Below are positions 1 to 9,876 of a stretch of 64,000 bases of DNA, in pieces. Source of the stretch: Aliidiomarina iranensis (GTDB taxonomy: Bacteria > Pseudomonadota > Gammaproteobacteria > Enterobacterales > Alteromonadaceae); assembly GCF_003987135.1 (NCBI RefSeq), contig NZ_PIPJ01000003.1, positions 164,614 to 228,613 of the forward strand, read 5' to 3'. The notes under the pieces are model-generated. The model searched no databases, had not been told where the DNA came from, and saw only the letters and a program-made list of their open reading frames with translations. A program made the position numbers and the translations under genes. Position 1 is the stretch's first letter. Each line of letters opens with the position of its first letter.

Positions 1-845
1 TTCAGCGATTTCATCTCCTCCGATAAAGGAATTGAATCGGTAACAATTACTTCATCGATGGCTGAATTTTTCAGGTTCTCAACAGCATTGCCTGAGAATA
101 CCGGATGAGTAGCATAAGCAAACACCCGCTTAGCACCATTTTTCTTCAATGCTTCAGCCGCTTTGCATAAAGTACCGCCGGTATCGATCATGTCGTCAAC
201 CATAATACAATCGCGGCCATTAACATCACCAATGATATGCATAACTTGCGATTCATTGGCTTTTGGCCGGCGCTTATCGATAATCGCTAAATCAGCGTCG
301 TTCATTAGCTTAGCCATGGCCCGTGCACGTACTACGCCACCGATGTCGGGTGATACCATAACTGGTGAATCCCACTGCTGGAGCTTCATGTGCTCCAGCA
401 AAACGGGGCTACCAAACACGTTATCAACAGGAACATCGAAGAAGCCTTGAATCTGCTCCGCGTGTAAATCAACCGTAAGTACACGGTCAACCCCAACACT
501 GGAGAGAAAATCAGCCACTACTTTAGCGGTAATGGGAACCCTTGCTGAGCGAACTCGGCGATCTTGGCGTGCATAGCCAAAATATGGGATTACAGCAGTG
601 ATGCGGCCAGCAGAAGCACGGCGCAATGCATCAACCATAACCACAAGTTCCATCAGGCTGTCGTTAGTAGGTGCGCAAGTTGATTGAATGATGAAAACAT
701 CTGAACCACGAACGTTTTCATTAATGATGACGCTAATCTCACCGTCACTGAAGCGGCCAACCTCGGCATCTCCAAGCTTAATGTATAGGCGATCAGCAAT
801 CTTACGGGCTAGCTCGGGTATTGCATTGCCAGCAAAGAGCTTCAT
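1..845 (-). CDS. prs: Ribose-phosphate pyrophosphokinase, 3' end cut by the window
   Basis: Makes PRPP from ribose-5-phosphate and ATP in the cytoplasm, feeding purine, pyrimidine, histidine, tryptophan and NAD synthesis. Reading the minus strand from the ATG at 845 gives [20 protein letters not shown], then FGYARQDRR (the ATP-binding flexible-loop region), [12 protein letters not shown] and the PRPP-binding [10 protein letters not shown], all hallmarks of bacterial Prs. About 281 residues are visible of a usual ~315; the frame is still open at base 1. It lies downstream of ispE and lolB on the same strand, the same order as in E. coli, so partial co-transcription is likely. The identification is secure; only the C-terminus is unseen. 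Confidence 0.97.
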   Translation of the reverse strand, partial: MKLFAGNAIPELARKIADRLYIKLGDAEVGRFSDGEISVIINENVRGSDVFIIQSTCAPTNDSLMELVVMVDALRRASAGRITAVIPYFGYARQDRRVRSARVPITAKVVADFLSSVGVDRVLTVDLHAEQIQGFFDVPVDNVFGSPVLLEHMKLQQWDSPVMVSPDIGGVVRARAMAKLMNDADLAIIDKRRPKANESQVMHIIGDVNGRDCIMVDDMIDTGGTLCKAAEALKKNGAKRVFAYATHPVFSGNAVENLKNSAIDEVIVTDSIPLSEEMKSL

Positions 846-922
846 GTCAGGCACAGTTTACCTCGACCAATTTATGTATTGTGAGCGGAATTCGACAGGT
901 ATCTGGTATTCCAACTGTTACC

Positions 923-1771
923 TCAGGGGAGCTGCTTCAATGCCTGGTGCAGTGGCGATTGATTAACTCCTTTTGCAACAAACCCCCGAAATTCTGTCGG
1001 AAGTACTTGCAAGGCTTGTTCTGCTTCAACTGCCGAAGAGAAGCAACCAAAAACACAAGCCCCGGTCCCCGTCATTCTGGACAGAGCGTATTTTAGCAAC
1101 CACTGCAGTGCGCTGGCAACCTGCGGATAAAGTGAACAGACTAATTTCTCACAATCATTGTGCCCCTGCTCCCATTCATTTAAGGCCTTCTCGAGCGCAG
1201 GTGTATTTCGCGTTAGAGCAGGGTGGGAAAAGACTTCAGCGGTACTCACATGTACTTCTGGCTGCACAATCAAATACCAATTTTCCGCTGGATTTGCCGG
1301 TGAAAATATTTCACCAACACCCTGTGCAAAGGTGGCGTGGCCGTGAATAAATACCGGAACATCCGCGCCTAAACGCAAACCAATGTTGGCTAATTGCTGT
1401 TGTGTTAAGCCAAGCTGCCATAGATGATTCAAGCCAAGCAAGGTGGTGGCAGCATCGGAGGAGCCACCGCCAAGGCCGCCGCCGGCGGGCAACTGCTTGA
1501 TTAATTTTAAACGAGCACCTTGCTGTGGGTCGTTGCGAAACGGTAGAAGCAGGTTCGCCGCGCGATAAATAAGGTTTTCAGTTATGGGAAAGTTCAAACC
1601 GCCTTGATCTAATTCAATCTCGCCGTTTGCGGTTAACTCAAATTGAATTTCATCGCTGTAATTTAAAAATTGAAATAGTGTTTCAAGTTCATGATAACCA
1701 TCAGCCCGTTGTCCAATAATATGTAGGTAGAGATTGAGTTTGGCGGGCGCTGGTAAGCTAAATGCTGCCAT
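923..1771 (-). CDS. ispE: 4-diphosphocytidyl-2-C-methyl-D-erythritol kinase
   Basis: Phosphorylates CDP-methylerythritol in the MEP route to isoprenoid precursors. The 282-residue protein begins MAAFSLPAPAKLNLYLHIIG, with the PAKLNL motif typical of IspE, and carries the GHMP-kinase ATP loop PAGGGLGGGSSDAA; the C-terminal MTGTGACVFG motif is also present. The frame stays open upstream to 1933, but that extension overlaps lolB and has no family similarity, so the ATG at 1771 was chosen; it fits the usual ~285 residues. It follows lolB by 46 bases and precedes prs, the conserved gammaproteobacterial lolB-ispE-prs order. Confidence 0.95.
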   Translation of the reverse strand: MAAFSLPAPAKLNLYLHIIGQRADGYHELETLFQFLNYSDEIQFELTANGEIELDQGGLNFPITENLIYRAANLLLPFRNDPQQGARLKLIKQLPAGGGLGGGSSDAATTLLGLNHLWQLGLTQQQLANIGLRLGADVPVFIHGHATFAQGVGEIFSPANPAENWYLIVQPEVHVSTAEVFSHPALTRNTPALEKALNEWEQGHNDCEKLVCSLYPQVASALQWLLKYALSRMTGTGACVFGCFSSAVEAEQALQVLPTEFRGFVAKGVNQSPLHQALKQLP

Positions 1772-1817
1772 GTTTTTCAAGATGGTTTCGCCTCTAAGGT
1801 TTGAATTCAAGATTGTT

Positions 1818-2747
1818 TTACTGAGTTCTGGGCAAACTGGCTTCCGGCCGCCATCGGCTGATGCGCAGGTGCACGCGAAAATTATCACGGCTTGCTTCAA
1901 TTCGATGGGGTAACAAAAATTGCTGCCCAGCAAAAGTTACGCTGCGATAATCGCCTAACGCCAGTAACCAGCGCTCGGTAGCCCAAGTTCCCAATCTAAA
2001 TTCAGCCTCATAGGTTGCTAGTGCACCATTCGCGTACCAACGTTTTTGCCGCAAGCGGGCGTTTGGTTCGGCACCGGTAATGGCTTGATTAAGCAGCGAG
2101 AACGGAATGGCCATGCCGGTGTGTTGAAGTAATAAAAGGTTTAAATCGGAACCTTCATAGCGATTGCCACTGCGGTCTATGAGAACGCTTAGTTCATCGG
2201 TTTGTTGTAAACGGGCTAAGGTGCCGCCAATCTGATGGTATAGGCGAAAATGTGTTTCTTGCTCGGTTCTATTCCAATTAAAACGGGCTGCGTCACGAAT
2301 ACCCTCGGCATCATCAAAAAAGGCAACGCTGCCTAGCAGCCCAAACTCTGAAAGCTGGGCCAATGATTGCTGCTGTATTTCTATCAACTCGCTATCAAGT
2401 TGCCGAGCAGTGAATGTTTCACCATCAATGGCGGGAGGCGATACGCAAGCGCTAAGAAACAGGCAAGCAAAAACGAGGGTGAAGGCCGCCATGAGTTTCG
2501 CTTTGAATGAATGCCGATGCGCTTGTTCTGTATCTACTTGCGAGAAGTGCGTTTCTCGCTCAGGGCTGTTGCTTCGCTCAAGGCTGTTGTTGCTTAGCTC
2601 AAGGCTGTTGTTGCTTAGCTCAAGGCTGTTGTTGCTTAGCTCAAGGCTGTTGCTAGCTGTTTCTATTTTATCGATTGCACTATTCTGAAAATACATAGGC
2701 ACGAGCCGTTGGAAATTAACGTTTAAGGGTATCATTGCGTTTGGCAT
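1818..2747 (-). CDS. lolB: Outer-membrane lipoprotein receptor LolB with a repeat-bearing N-terminal extension
   Basis: LolB accepts lipoproteins from periplasmic LolA and inserts them into the outer membrane. The mature part begins at the lipobox LFLSAC (near residue 101) and is followed by ~205 residues of LolB-like sequence, matching the usual length. The open frame is 309 residues because ~85 residues precede the hydrophobic segment; they include a four-fold NSLELSN-like repeat. An AGGA motif sits 6 bases before the ATG at 2747 and supports this long form. The next downstream ATG at 2492 gives a 224-residue protein, but that has no clear ribosome site and no positive charge before its hydrophobic core. 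Function is secure from context and lipobox; the true start is not. Confidence 0.85.
   Translation of the reverse strand: MPNAMIPLNVNFQRLVPMYFQNSAIDKIETASNSLELSNNSLELSNNSLELSNNSLERSNSPERETHFSQVDTEQAHRHSFKAKLMAAFTLVFACLFLSACVSPPAIDGETFTARQLDSELIEIQQQSLAQLSEFGLLGSVAFFDDAEGIRDAARFNWNRTEQETHFRLYHQIGGTLARLQQTDELSVLIDRSGNRYEGSDLNLLLLQHTGMAIPFSLLNQAITGAEPNARLRQKRWYANGALATYEAEFRLGTWATERWLLALGDYRSVTFAGQQFLLPHRIEASRDNFRVHLRISRWRPEASLPRTQ
2580..2642. repeat. Three perfect 21-bp tandem repeats inside the lolB 5' region
   Basis: The unit aaggctgttgttgcttagctc occurs three times head to tail (2580-2600, 2601-2621, 2622-2642), with degenerate partial copies on both sides. Read on the lolB strand each unit adds seven residues (LELSNNS type), so copy-number changes keep the frame. 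Confidence 0.95.
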
Positions 2748-3185
2748 TTAAATTCCTAACAAAGATATTTCAAGCTACAGCTCAAATACAATAAGCTACA
2801 AAGGATACAGCAAGCTGCAAACGGAACACCATAGTAGCTATCAGAATGATGCAGCACGCACGCTAGATTAATGGCGTTTGAGCGCGATTAAAGAAAGTGT
2901 AGCACTTTGGTAATCTTGAATGCACCATATCAGAGCCTGATTCTATTTACGCCTCCTGTAGCAACTTAGTTGCGTTTCAAAGTAGGGCGCAAAAAATAGC
3001 GAATGGTGGGTTAGGAATCCGCGCAGAAAGCGCGTTTAATGGGCAATGAATACTAGGAAGCTAGCCGGCACTGCTTTCAATAGCAACGCTTCTCGCATAC
3101 AATACGGGCCGGAATTCGCAGGCGATGTTTCACCTAAACGCACGTATCTAAATTCACGTTTTACAGGGCTTCTTGCACAACATAC
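2748..3185. promoter_or_regulatory. Divergent lolB/hemA intergenic region
   Basis: This 438-base gap between divergent lolB and hemA must hold both promoters. A possible hemA -10, TACAAT at 3098-3103, has only a weak -35 (tttcaa, 3075-3080). Near lolB there are short degenerate repeats (aagctac, aagctac, aagctgc between about 2770 and 2820), and a small hairpin gcaac-tta-gttgc lies near 2961-2973. No gene is seen in it. Confidence 0.45.
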
Positions 3186-4445
3186 ATGACAATACTGGCA
3201 CTTGGTATCAATCACAAAACCGCCTCCGTGGATATCCGCGAGCGAGTGGCGTTTCAACCTGAGCAAATTGAGCTAGCATTACAATCGCTGGTTCAACAGG
3301 GCAAGGTGAGCGAAACTGTGATTGTTTCAACCTGTAATCGCACAGAATTGTATTGCCATGCAGATAGCAGTGAACAGCAAGAGATTATTAATTGGCTTGC
3401 AACCTTCCATCAAATTTCTCCGGAAGAGTTGAGCCAGTACCTTTATCAGCATGAAGATACTGCCGCAGTATCACACCTGATGGCGGTTGCATCTGGGCTC
3501 GATTCACTAGTGCTTGGTGAACCGCAGATATTAGGGCAAGTTAAACAAGCGTTTCAGCAAGCTCGTGATGCCGGCACTGTTGGTTCGGTTTTTGAACGCT
3601 TATTTCAATCAACCTTTGCCGCGGCGAAAGTTATTCGCACGGAAACTGAAGTGGGCCAGAATGCTGTTTCCGTTGCCTTCGCGGCGGTGAATTTAGCGCG
3701 CCATATTTTTGCCGATTTGAAGAATGCGGATGTGCTCTTGGTCGGCGCTGGTGAAACGGCTGAACTAGCGGCCCGCCACTTGCAAGAGCAAGGTGTGCGG
3801 AATTTACGCGTTGCCAATCGCACAGTGGCACGAGCCGAAGAGCTCACGAAAGTAGTAGGCGGCGAGCCCTATGCGTTGAACGCATTAGAGGAACTGCTGC
3901 CAAAATCCGATATTATTATCAGTTCCACAGCCAGCCCAGTGCCCGTAATAGGGAAAGGGTTAGTGGAAAGTGCGCTGCGAAAACGCAAACATCGGCCGAT
4001 GCTGTTCATTGATCTTGCCGTACCACGAGATATCGAAAGGCAAGTAAGTGAGCTTGACGATGCCTTCTTATACACGGTTGATGATTTGCAATCGATCGTG
4101 AATAAGAACCTTGAGCAACGCCATCAAGCTGCTAATGAAGCGCGTGATATTATCTATAAATACGCCGAGGAATTTTCCGGTTGGATGGAAAGCCTTAATA
4201 GCGTTGATTTGTTGCGGCGCTATCGTGCCAAGGCCGAACTTATTGCGGAACAGCAAAAAGAGAGGGCTCTGGCGGCGCTGGTGAGTGGTAAGCCGGCGGA
4301 ACAAGTGATTCAAGAGTTAACTCAGCGCTTAACCAACACTCTGGCTCACGCGCCAACAAAAGCTATTCAAGACGCAGGCAAACGCAAAGATATTTCGGCG
4401 CTTGCGGCTTATCAGAAACTATTTAACGATACATCTCAGGATTAA
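3186..4445 (+). CDS. hemA: Glutamyl-tRNA reductase
   Basis: Reduces glutamyl-tRNA(Glu) to glutamate-1-semialdehyde with NADPH, the first step of C5-pathway tetrapyrrole synthesis. The 419-residue protein begins MTILALGINHKTASVDIRER, typical of HemA, and has the catalytic cysteine at residue 50 in STCNRTELY; the NADPH-binding Rossmann region includes LLVGAGETAELAARHL. Length equals that of E. coli HemA (418). Start is the ATG at 3186. It is followed three bases later by prfA, so the two are co-transcribed as in most gammaproteobacteria. Confidence 0.98.
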   Translation: MTILALGINHKTASVDIRERVAFQPEQIELALQSLVQQGKVSETVIVSTCNRTELYCHADSSEQQEIINWLATFHQISPEELSQYLYQHEDTAAVSHLMAVASGLDSLVLGEPQILGQVKQAFQQARDAGTVGSVFERLFQSTFAAAKVIRTETEVGQNAVSVAFAAVNLARHIFADLKNADVLLVGAGETAELAARHLQEQGVRNLRVANRTVARAEELTKVVGGEPYALNALEELLPKSDIIISSTASPVPVIGKGLVESALRKRKHRPMLFIDLAVPRDIERQVSELDDAFLYTVDDLQSIVNKNLEQRHQAANEARDIIYKYAEEFSGWMESLNSVDLLRRYRAKAELIAEQQKERALAALVSGKPAEQVIQELTQRLTNTLAHAPTKAIQDAGKRKDISALAAYQKLFNDTSQD

Positions 4446-4448
4446 TAC

Positions 4449-5543
4449 ATGCTTAAAGCATCCTTGGTGAACAAGCTCGAGAGCTTGATAGAGCGCCATG
4501 AAGAACTCGAAGTTTTGTTAGGTGATGCCGATATCATTACCAATCAAGATAAATTTCGTGCTCTTTCCCGTGAATACTCTCAACTAGAAGACGCCGTGAA
4601 GTGTTTTCGTCAGTATCAGCAATCGCTGGCAGATTTAGCTACCGCAAAAGAAATGGTAGATGAATCCGATGCTGAGATGCGCGAAATGGCATACGAAGAA
4701 GTGGAGCTAGCAGAGGAATCGCTAGCGAATCTAGCCAGTGAGTTACAAATTCTTTTACTACCCAAAGACCCGAACGACGATCGCCCGTGCTATTTAGAAA
4801 TTAGAGCTGGGGCTGGTGGTGATGAAGCTGCAATTTTTGCGGGTGATTTGTTCCGAATGTATAGCCGTTATGCAGAGCGTAACGGTTGGCGCATGAATAT
4901 TATTAGCGCTAATGAAGGCGAGCATGGTGGTTTTAAAGAGATCATTGTGCACATGATGGGCGATGGTGCCTATGGCCGCATGAAGTTTGAATCAGGAGGA
5001 CACCGCGTGCAGCGGGTTCCCGAAACAGAATCCCAAGGCCGAATTCATACCTCAGCTTGTACGGTAGCTGTACTACCGGAAATTCCGGAAGCAGAAGCGA
5101 TTGATATTAACCCCGCTGATTTGCGCATTGATACCTACCGAGCATCCGGTGCTGGTGGCCAGCATGTTAACCGAACTGATTCAGCGGTGCGGTTAACGCA
5201 TTTACCAACAGGTGTTGTGGTGGAGTGTCAGGAAGAGCGCTCTCAGCACAAAAACAAAGCAAAAGCGATGTCGGTACTGCAATCACGATTACAAGCAGCT
5301 GAAGATGCGCGCCGAGCGGCAGCAGAGCAGAGCACACGCCGCAGCCTTGTAGGTAGCGGCGATCGTTCAGAGCGTATTCGAACTTACAATTACCCTCAGG
5401 GGCGAGTAACAGATCATCGTATCAACTTAACCTTGCATCGCTTAAACGAGGTGATCGAAGGCAGCCTTGATCTCTTGCTTGATGCGATTATTCAAGAGCA
5501 TAATGCGGATCTACTCGCAGCACTTTCCGAACAGGGAGAGTAA
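4449..5543 (+). CDS. prfA: Peptide chain release factor 1
   Basis: RF1 reads UAA and UAG stop codons and triggers peptide release on the ribosome. The 364-residue product has the stop-codon-reading PxT tripeptide as P-E-T in [10 protein letters not shown] and the catalytic GGQ in [15 protein letters not shown]. Length matches RF1 (about 360). Its ATG lies three bases after the hemA stop. The glutamine of GGQ is the known target of PrmC, encoded by the next gene. Confidence 0.98.
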   Translation: MLKASLVNKLESLIERHEELEVLLGDADIITNQDKFRALSREYSQLEDAVKCFRQYQQSLADLATAKEMVDESDAEMREMAYEEVELAEESLANLASELQILLLPKDPNDDRPCYLEIRAGAGGDEAAIFAGDLFRMYSRYAERNGWRMNIISANEGEHGGFKEIIVHMMGDGAYGRMKFESGGHRVQRVPETESQGRIHTSACTVAVLPEIPEAEAIDINPADLRIDTYRASGAGGQHVNRTDSAVRLTHLPTGVVVECQEERSQHKNKAKAMSVLQSRLQAAEDARRAAAEQSTRRSLVGSGDRSERIRTYNYPQGRVTDHRINLTLHRLNEVIEGSLDLLLDAIIQEHNADLLAALSEQGE

Positions 5544-5655
5544 CTTTTCGCGTTAAGAATAGCCGCTCGGCTGTAAGCGGCACTTAAACGCCACTTTATC
5601 GGTAGCCTGCAAGCCTTAAATCGGTGAAAGTGCAAAAGTTAAGGCCAAAACCAAC

Positions 5656-6495
5656 ATGAAAACCATTGCAGAAACATTGCAAGAAGCAACGCACCGATTG
5701 CGCAATAGCGGTAGTGAAACACCAAATTTAGATGCACAAGTTTTGCTCAAATCAGTGCTGCAGTGCGAGCGAAGTTATTTTTATACCTGGCCAGAGAAGC
5801 AATTGAGTTTGGCGCAGAGCAGCGATTTTGAAGCTCTCATGCAGCAACGGGAGAGTGGCAGACCCGTGGCTCACATTCTTGGTAGCCGCGAATTCTGGTC
5901 GTTAGATTTACAGGTAAACGCAACCACACTTATCCCACGGCCAGATACCGAAATATTGGTAGAAGCTGCCCTTGATTTAGTGTCTCAAAATTTCGCCCGT
6001 GTGCTTGATTTAGGTACCGGAACTGGTGCAATTGCGTTGGCACTTGCGAAAGAACATCCTGAATGGCAGGTTACCGCAGTAGATGTGGTTACCGAAGCGG
6101 TTGAATTAGCAAAACGCAATGCTGCTAAGCATGAACTTTCGAATGTTTTGGTTATGCAAAGCCATTGGTTTGCGGCAATTCCTTCTCAGCATTTTGATTT
6201 AATTGTTAGTAATCCGCCCTATATCGATGGCGCCGATCATCATCTACAGCAGGGCGATGTGCGGTTCGAACCGCATAGTGCGCTTGTTGCCGCGGAAAAT
6301 GGGTTTGCGGATTTGCGGTATATCGTTGTGGCAGCAAAAGATTACCTTGCGAAGGACGGTTGGTTAGTACTCGAGCATGGTGCGGAGCAAGCTGAAGAGT
6401 TACAGCGCATATTTGTGGAACATGGCTATAATCAAATACATACCCGGCAAGATTATGCTAACTTAGATCGGGTAACATGTGGGCGCCGCGGCTGA
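5656..6495 (+). CDS. prmC: Release-factor glutamine methyltransferase PrmC (HemK)
   Basis: Methylates the GGQ glutamine of RF1 and RF2 using S-adenosylmethionine. The 279-residue protein has the SAM-binding motif VLDLGTGTGAIALALA and the catalytic NPPY in LIVSNPPYIDG, and it lies directly downstream of its substrate gene prfA, the standard arrangement. The 112-base gap to prfA contains a small GC-rich inverted repeat (gccgct 5562-5567, agcggc 5576-5581) without a T-run, which may tune read-through but is not a convincing terminator. Confidence 0.97.
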   Translation: MKTIAETLQEATHRLRNSGSETPNLDAQVLLKSVLQCERSYFYTWPEKQLSLAQSSDFEALMQQRESGRPVAHILGSREFWSLDLQVNATTLIPRPDTEILVEAALDLVSQNFARVLDLGTGTGAIALALAKEHPEWQVTAVDVVTEAVELAKRNAAKHELSNVLVMQSHWFAAIPSQHFDLIVSNPPYIDGADHHLQQGDVRFEPHSALVAAENGFADLRYIVVAAKDYLAKDGWLVLEHGAEQAEELQRIFVEHGYNQIHTRQDYANLDRVTCGRRG

Positions 6496-6624
6496 ACAGG
6501 TTTTCAATGTTTTGGCGGTCGTGTATCAGGCTTAGTGTTCAACTTGTACGTTAGTGCATGAGTTAACGGCAAAATATAGCTGAGTGAAAAGCAACTATTT
6601 GGGTACAAAAGACAGGACATATAT

Positions 6625-8124
6625 ATGACTGATCGTTATTTGTTTGCTGACGAACCTACGGAAACGCCAGAAGCACTAAACGAACGTTGGAAAATATTAA
6701 TCGTTGATGATGAGCCTGAAGTGCACGCGGTAACGCGATTAGCGCTAAGCGATTTTCAATTTTTAGGCCGTGGCCTAGAGTTTTACAGCGCAGAATCCGG
6801 AGAAGCCGGTTGTGCGTTGATGCGCGAACACCCAGATGCTGCCATTATTTTGCTTGATGTTGTTATGGAAACCGATGATGCCGGTTTAAAGGTTGCACGA
6901 TACATTCGTGAGGAACTGGATAATCACTTTATTCGCATTATTTTACGTACTGGCCAGCCGGGGCAAGCCCCAGAGCGAACAGTGATCATTAATTACGATA
7001 TCAATGATTACAAATCAAAAACTGAACTAACGGCGCAAAAGTTATTTACCGCGGTGATGTCGAGCTTACGTTCCTACCGCGATATCATGTCCATTGAACA
7101 TAGCCGCCGTGGGCTTGAAAAGATTTTGCAGTCGTCTGCCGACCTGTTTTCGGAACAATCAATTGATAACTTTGTTGATGGATTGGTGCAGCAGTTAAGC
7201 TGGCTTATTGGTGGTGCCCGACAAGTTTTGTATGCAGAAGTGGACCCGGATCATAATCCCGGACAATTTACGGTGCGGGCCGCCTTTGGTGAAGAGGCCG
7301 ATATTATGGTTGGCCGGCCGATCAAAGCTGGTTTACCGGTAGAAGCCCTGAGTGAGCTTGAGCAGGTTGTAAGAACTCGCCGTCCATTCTTTAGCGATGA
7401 TATCGCTATCGTTTATTCCTTGAGCGGGGCCCGGCCCTTGGGTGGCTTGCTTTGTTTATCCGGTTTAGCACGGCAATTAAACCGGCAAGAACGTGATTTA
7501 CTCACACTATTTGCCGATCAGATTCAATTAGCGTTAAACAATGTTTTGCGGGAGCGCGATGCGAATCATTTTGTAGCGCAATTAAGCGAACGCTTGCTGG
7601 TTCTTGAGCAAAATGCACTATATCGCGATGATGTGAATCAACATCCGGCTGCAAAAACAAGCTTGGTTCTTAGTGATGCGCTTGGTTTAACCAACGCAGA
7701 GCAAGAGCACACAGCCTTAGCAAGCACCTTAATGGCACTCATCTCTGGAATTTGTGAAGTAACGCTTGCGCAAGAAGCACTAGAAGTGCGAGTTTGCTAC
7801 GAACGCATGCATCGAATTGCTAAAGGGATAGAAGTTGATTCTAACCCTGTTGTGAAGGTTTTGCTGATTGGCATTGATGAGCGTTTCGAGCGTTTCGACG
7901 GCGAAGGCTTTCCCGGATTGGTGCAGGCAGAAGAATTCTCATTAAATAGCCAAGTAATAAGCCTAATTAGCATTATATATGGTGAAATTAGCGCTGGGCG
8001 TGGTGTAGAAGCAACGCTCAAAGCATTATTAGCTGAAACAGAGGGGCGCTTTGCCCCGGGTTTGGTGAGCGCGCTAAGAAGCAATTTTTCCACGATTGCT
8101 GATTGCTTTAATGTACAGGCATGA
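6625..8124 (+). CDS. Response regulator with C-terminal DUF3369 domain
   Basis: A 499-residue cytoplasmic protein. Residues ~22-150 form a receiver domain: acidic pocket D28/D29 (KILIVDDEPEVH), predicted phospho-acceptor D78 in IILLDVVMETDD, and lysine K130 in NDYKSKTE. The remaining ~340 residues match my memory of DUF3369 proteins, with a GAF-like appearance and no helix-turn-helix, GGDEF or HD-GYP motif, so the output is probably protein-protein signalling. No partner kinase gene is adjacent. It sits between prmC and kdsA, where E. coli carries sirB2-sirB1. The fold assignment is sound; the pathway is unknown. Confidence 0.85.
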   Translation: MTDRYLFADEPTETPEALNERWKILIVDDEPEVHAVTRLALSDFQFLGRGLEFYSAESGEAGCALMREHPDAAIILLDVVMETDDAGLKVARYIREELDNHFIRIILRTGQPGQAPERTVIINYDINDYKSKTELTAQKLFTAVMSSLRSYRDIMSIEHSRRGLEKILQSSADLFSEQSIDNFVDGLVQQLSWLIGGARQVLYAEVDPDHNPGQFTVRAAFGEEADIMVGRPIKAGLPVEALSELEQVVRTRRPFFSDDIAIVYSLSGARPLGGLLCLSGLARQLNRQERDLLTLFADQIQLALNNVLRERDANHFVAQLSERLLVLEQNALYRDDVNQHPAAKTSLVLSDALGLTNAEQEHTALASTLMALISGICEVTLAQEALEVRVCYERMHRIAKGIEVDSNPVVKVLLIGIDERFERFDGEGFPGLVQAEEFSLNSQVISLISIIYGEISAGRGVEATLKALLAETEGRFAPGLVSALRSNFSTIADCFNVQA

Positions 8125-8138
8125 AGTAAGTAAGCTAA

Positions 8139-8164
8139 GCAATCACTATTGCGCAATCACTATT
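8139..8164. repeat. Pair of 12-bp direct repeats upstream of kdsA
   Basis: The sequence gcaatcactatt occurs at 8139-8150 and again at 8153-8164. It is followed by related ctaagtaa-type words up to the kdsA ribosome site. It looks like a recent short duplication in untranslated DNA. Confidence 0.8.
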
Positions 8165-8195
8165 AAGTAATAACTACTAAGTAAGAACCAAATAA

Positions 8196-9074
<879 letters not shown>

Positions 9075-9081
9075 AAATTAC

Positions 9082-9108
9082 GCCCTCTTGATGTGAGAAC
9101 TTGAGGGC
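9082..9108 (+). terminator. Weak hairpin after kdsA
   Basis: A gccctc / gagggc inverted repeat (9082-9087 and 9103-9108) lies just after the kdsA stop. It lacks a clear T-run, so it may be a weak or factor-dependent end of transcription. Confidence 0.35.
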
Positions 9109-9148
9109 TTGCTGATAGGGCCATTCTGCTGTAGATTTAACCTTAGTT

Positions 9149-9160
9149 AAACGATCGTTT
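9149..9160. promoter_or_regulatory. Probable PsrA-type operator
   Basis: The perfect 12-bp palindrome aaacgatcgttt lies 17 bases before the regulator's ATG. It fits the published PsrA pattern of AAAC and GTTT half-sites separated by 2-4 bases. Autoregulation of the TetR gene that follows is inferred. Confidence 0.65.
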
Positions 9161-9176
9161 TAAATAAGGGGCAGTT

Positions 9177-9824
9177 ATGGCGAAAGCCCTACGCACGAAA
9201 GACAAAATTATTATTGCGGCAGAAAAACTATTCTCGGAGCACGGCTTTGAGCAAACCTCTTTGCGGCAAATTACCAGTGAGGCCGAAGTTAATTTAGCTT
9301 CTGTAAATTACCACTTTGGTTCCAAGAAAGCCTTGATTCAAGCAGTAATGGCACGCTATCAAAGCGTATTTATGCCCGCTTTAGCAGAACAATTACACCA
9401 GCTGCAGAAACACCCAGAGCAAATTACCACCAAGGATGTACTGGCCTGTACGATGCAACCTATGATTGCGCTGCGGCATGTGCGCTTAGATGGTCCTGTT
9501 ATCTATTTGCGTTTGCTTGGCTATGCTTACAGTGAAATTCAAGGGCATTTGCGTAAATTCACTATGAGCAACTATGGTGAAATCGTGCATGAATTTTTTC
9601 AATTGATACAACAAGCGAATCCTAGCGTATGCCCTAAAACCCTATTTTGGCGCTTACACTTTAGCTTGGGAGCCATGTTGTTTGCGCAAACATCGAGCCA
9701 AGCTCTTCGAGAAATAGCGGCCGCAGATTTTGGTGAGGAAACGCAAGCAGAAGAAACATTATTAAAATTATTACCCTTCGTGGCTGCGGGGATTTCTGCT
9801 GCCGAGCCAGATGTGGAAAGTTAA
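9177..9824 (+). CDS. psrA: TetR-family regulator, PsrA-like
   Basis: A 215-residue TetR protein. The N-terminal helix-turn-helix region (FSEHGFEQTSLRQITSEAEV, then NLASVNYHFGSKKALIQAVM) closely resembles Pseudomonas PsrA, a repressor of fatty-acid oxidation genes released by long-chain acyl ligands. The C-terminal ligand domain is ordinary for the family. It stands immediately upstream of fadE in the same direction (52-base gap), and a palindrome of PsrA type lies in its own leader. Both support a role in fatty-acid degradation control. The symbol rests on similarity and context; RutR- or FadR-like TetR relatives are less likely alternatives. Confidence 0.75.
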   Translation: MAKALRTKDKIIIAAEKLFSEHGFEQTSLRQITSEAEVNLASVNYHFGSKKALIQAVMARYQSVFMPALAEQLHQLQKHPEQITTKDVLACTMQPMIALRHVRLDGPVIYLRLLGYAYSEIQGHLRKFTMSNYGEIVHEFFQLIQQANPSVCPKTLFWRLHFSLGAMLFAQTSSQALREIAAADFGEETQAEETLLKLLPFVAAGISAAEPDVES

Positions 9825-9876
9825 GCTATGTTATATACGATCGAGTATTCATAATACGGGCTGTTAAGGAGCTGTC

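Noticed and set aside
163..1350. Plus-strand open frames over prs and ispE
   Set aside because: They are antisense shadows of the strongly conserved minus-strand genes.
1772..1933. 54-codon upstream extension of ispE
   Set aside because: Overlaps the lolB 3' end in another frame and lacks IspE similarity; the ATG at 1771 gives the family length.
2580..2642. CRISPR-like array
   Set aside because: The repeats are contiguous, with no spacers, and lie in a coding frame.
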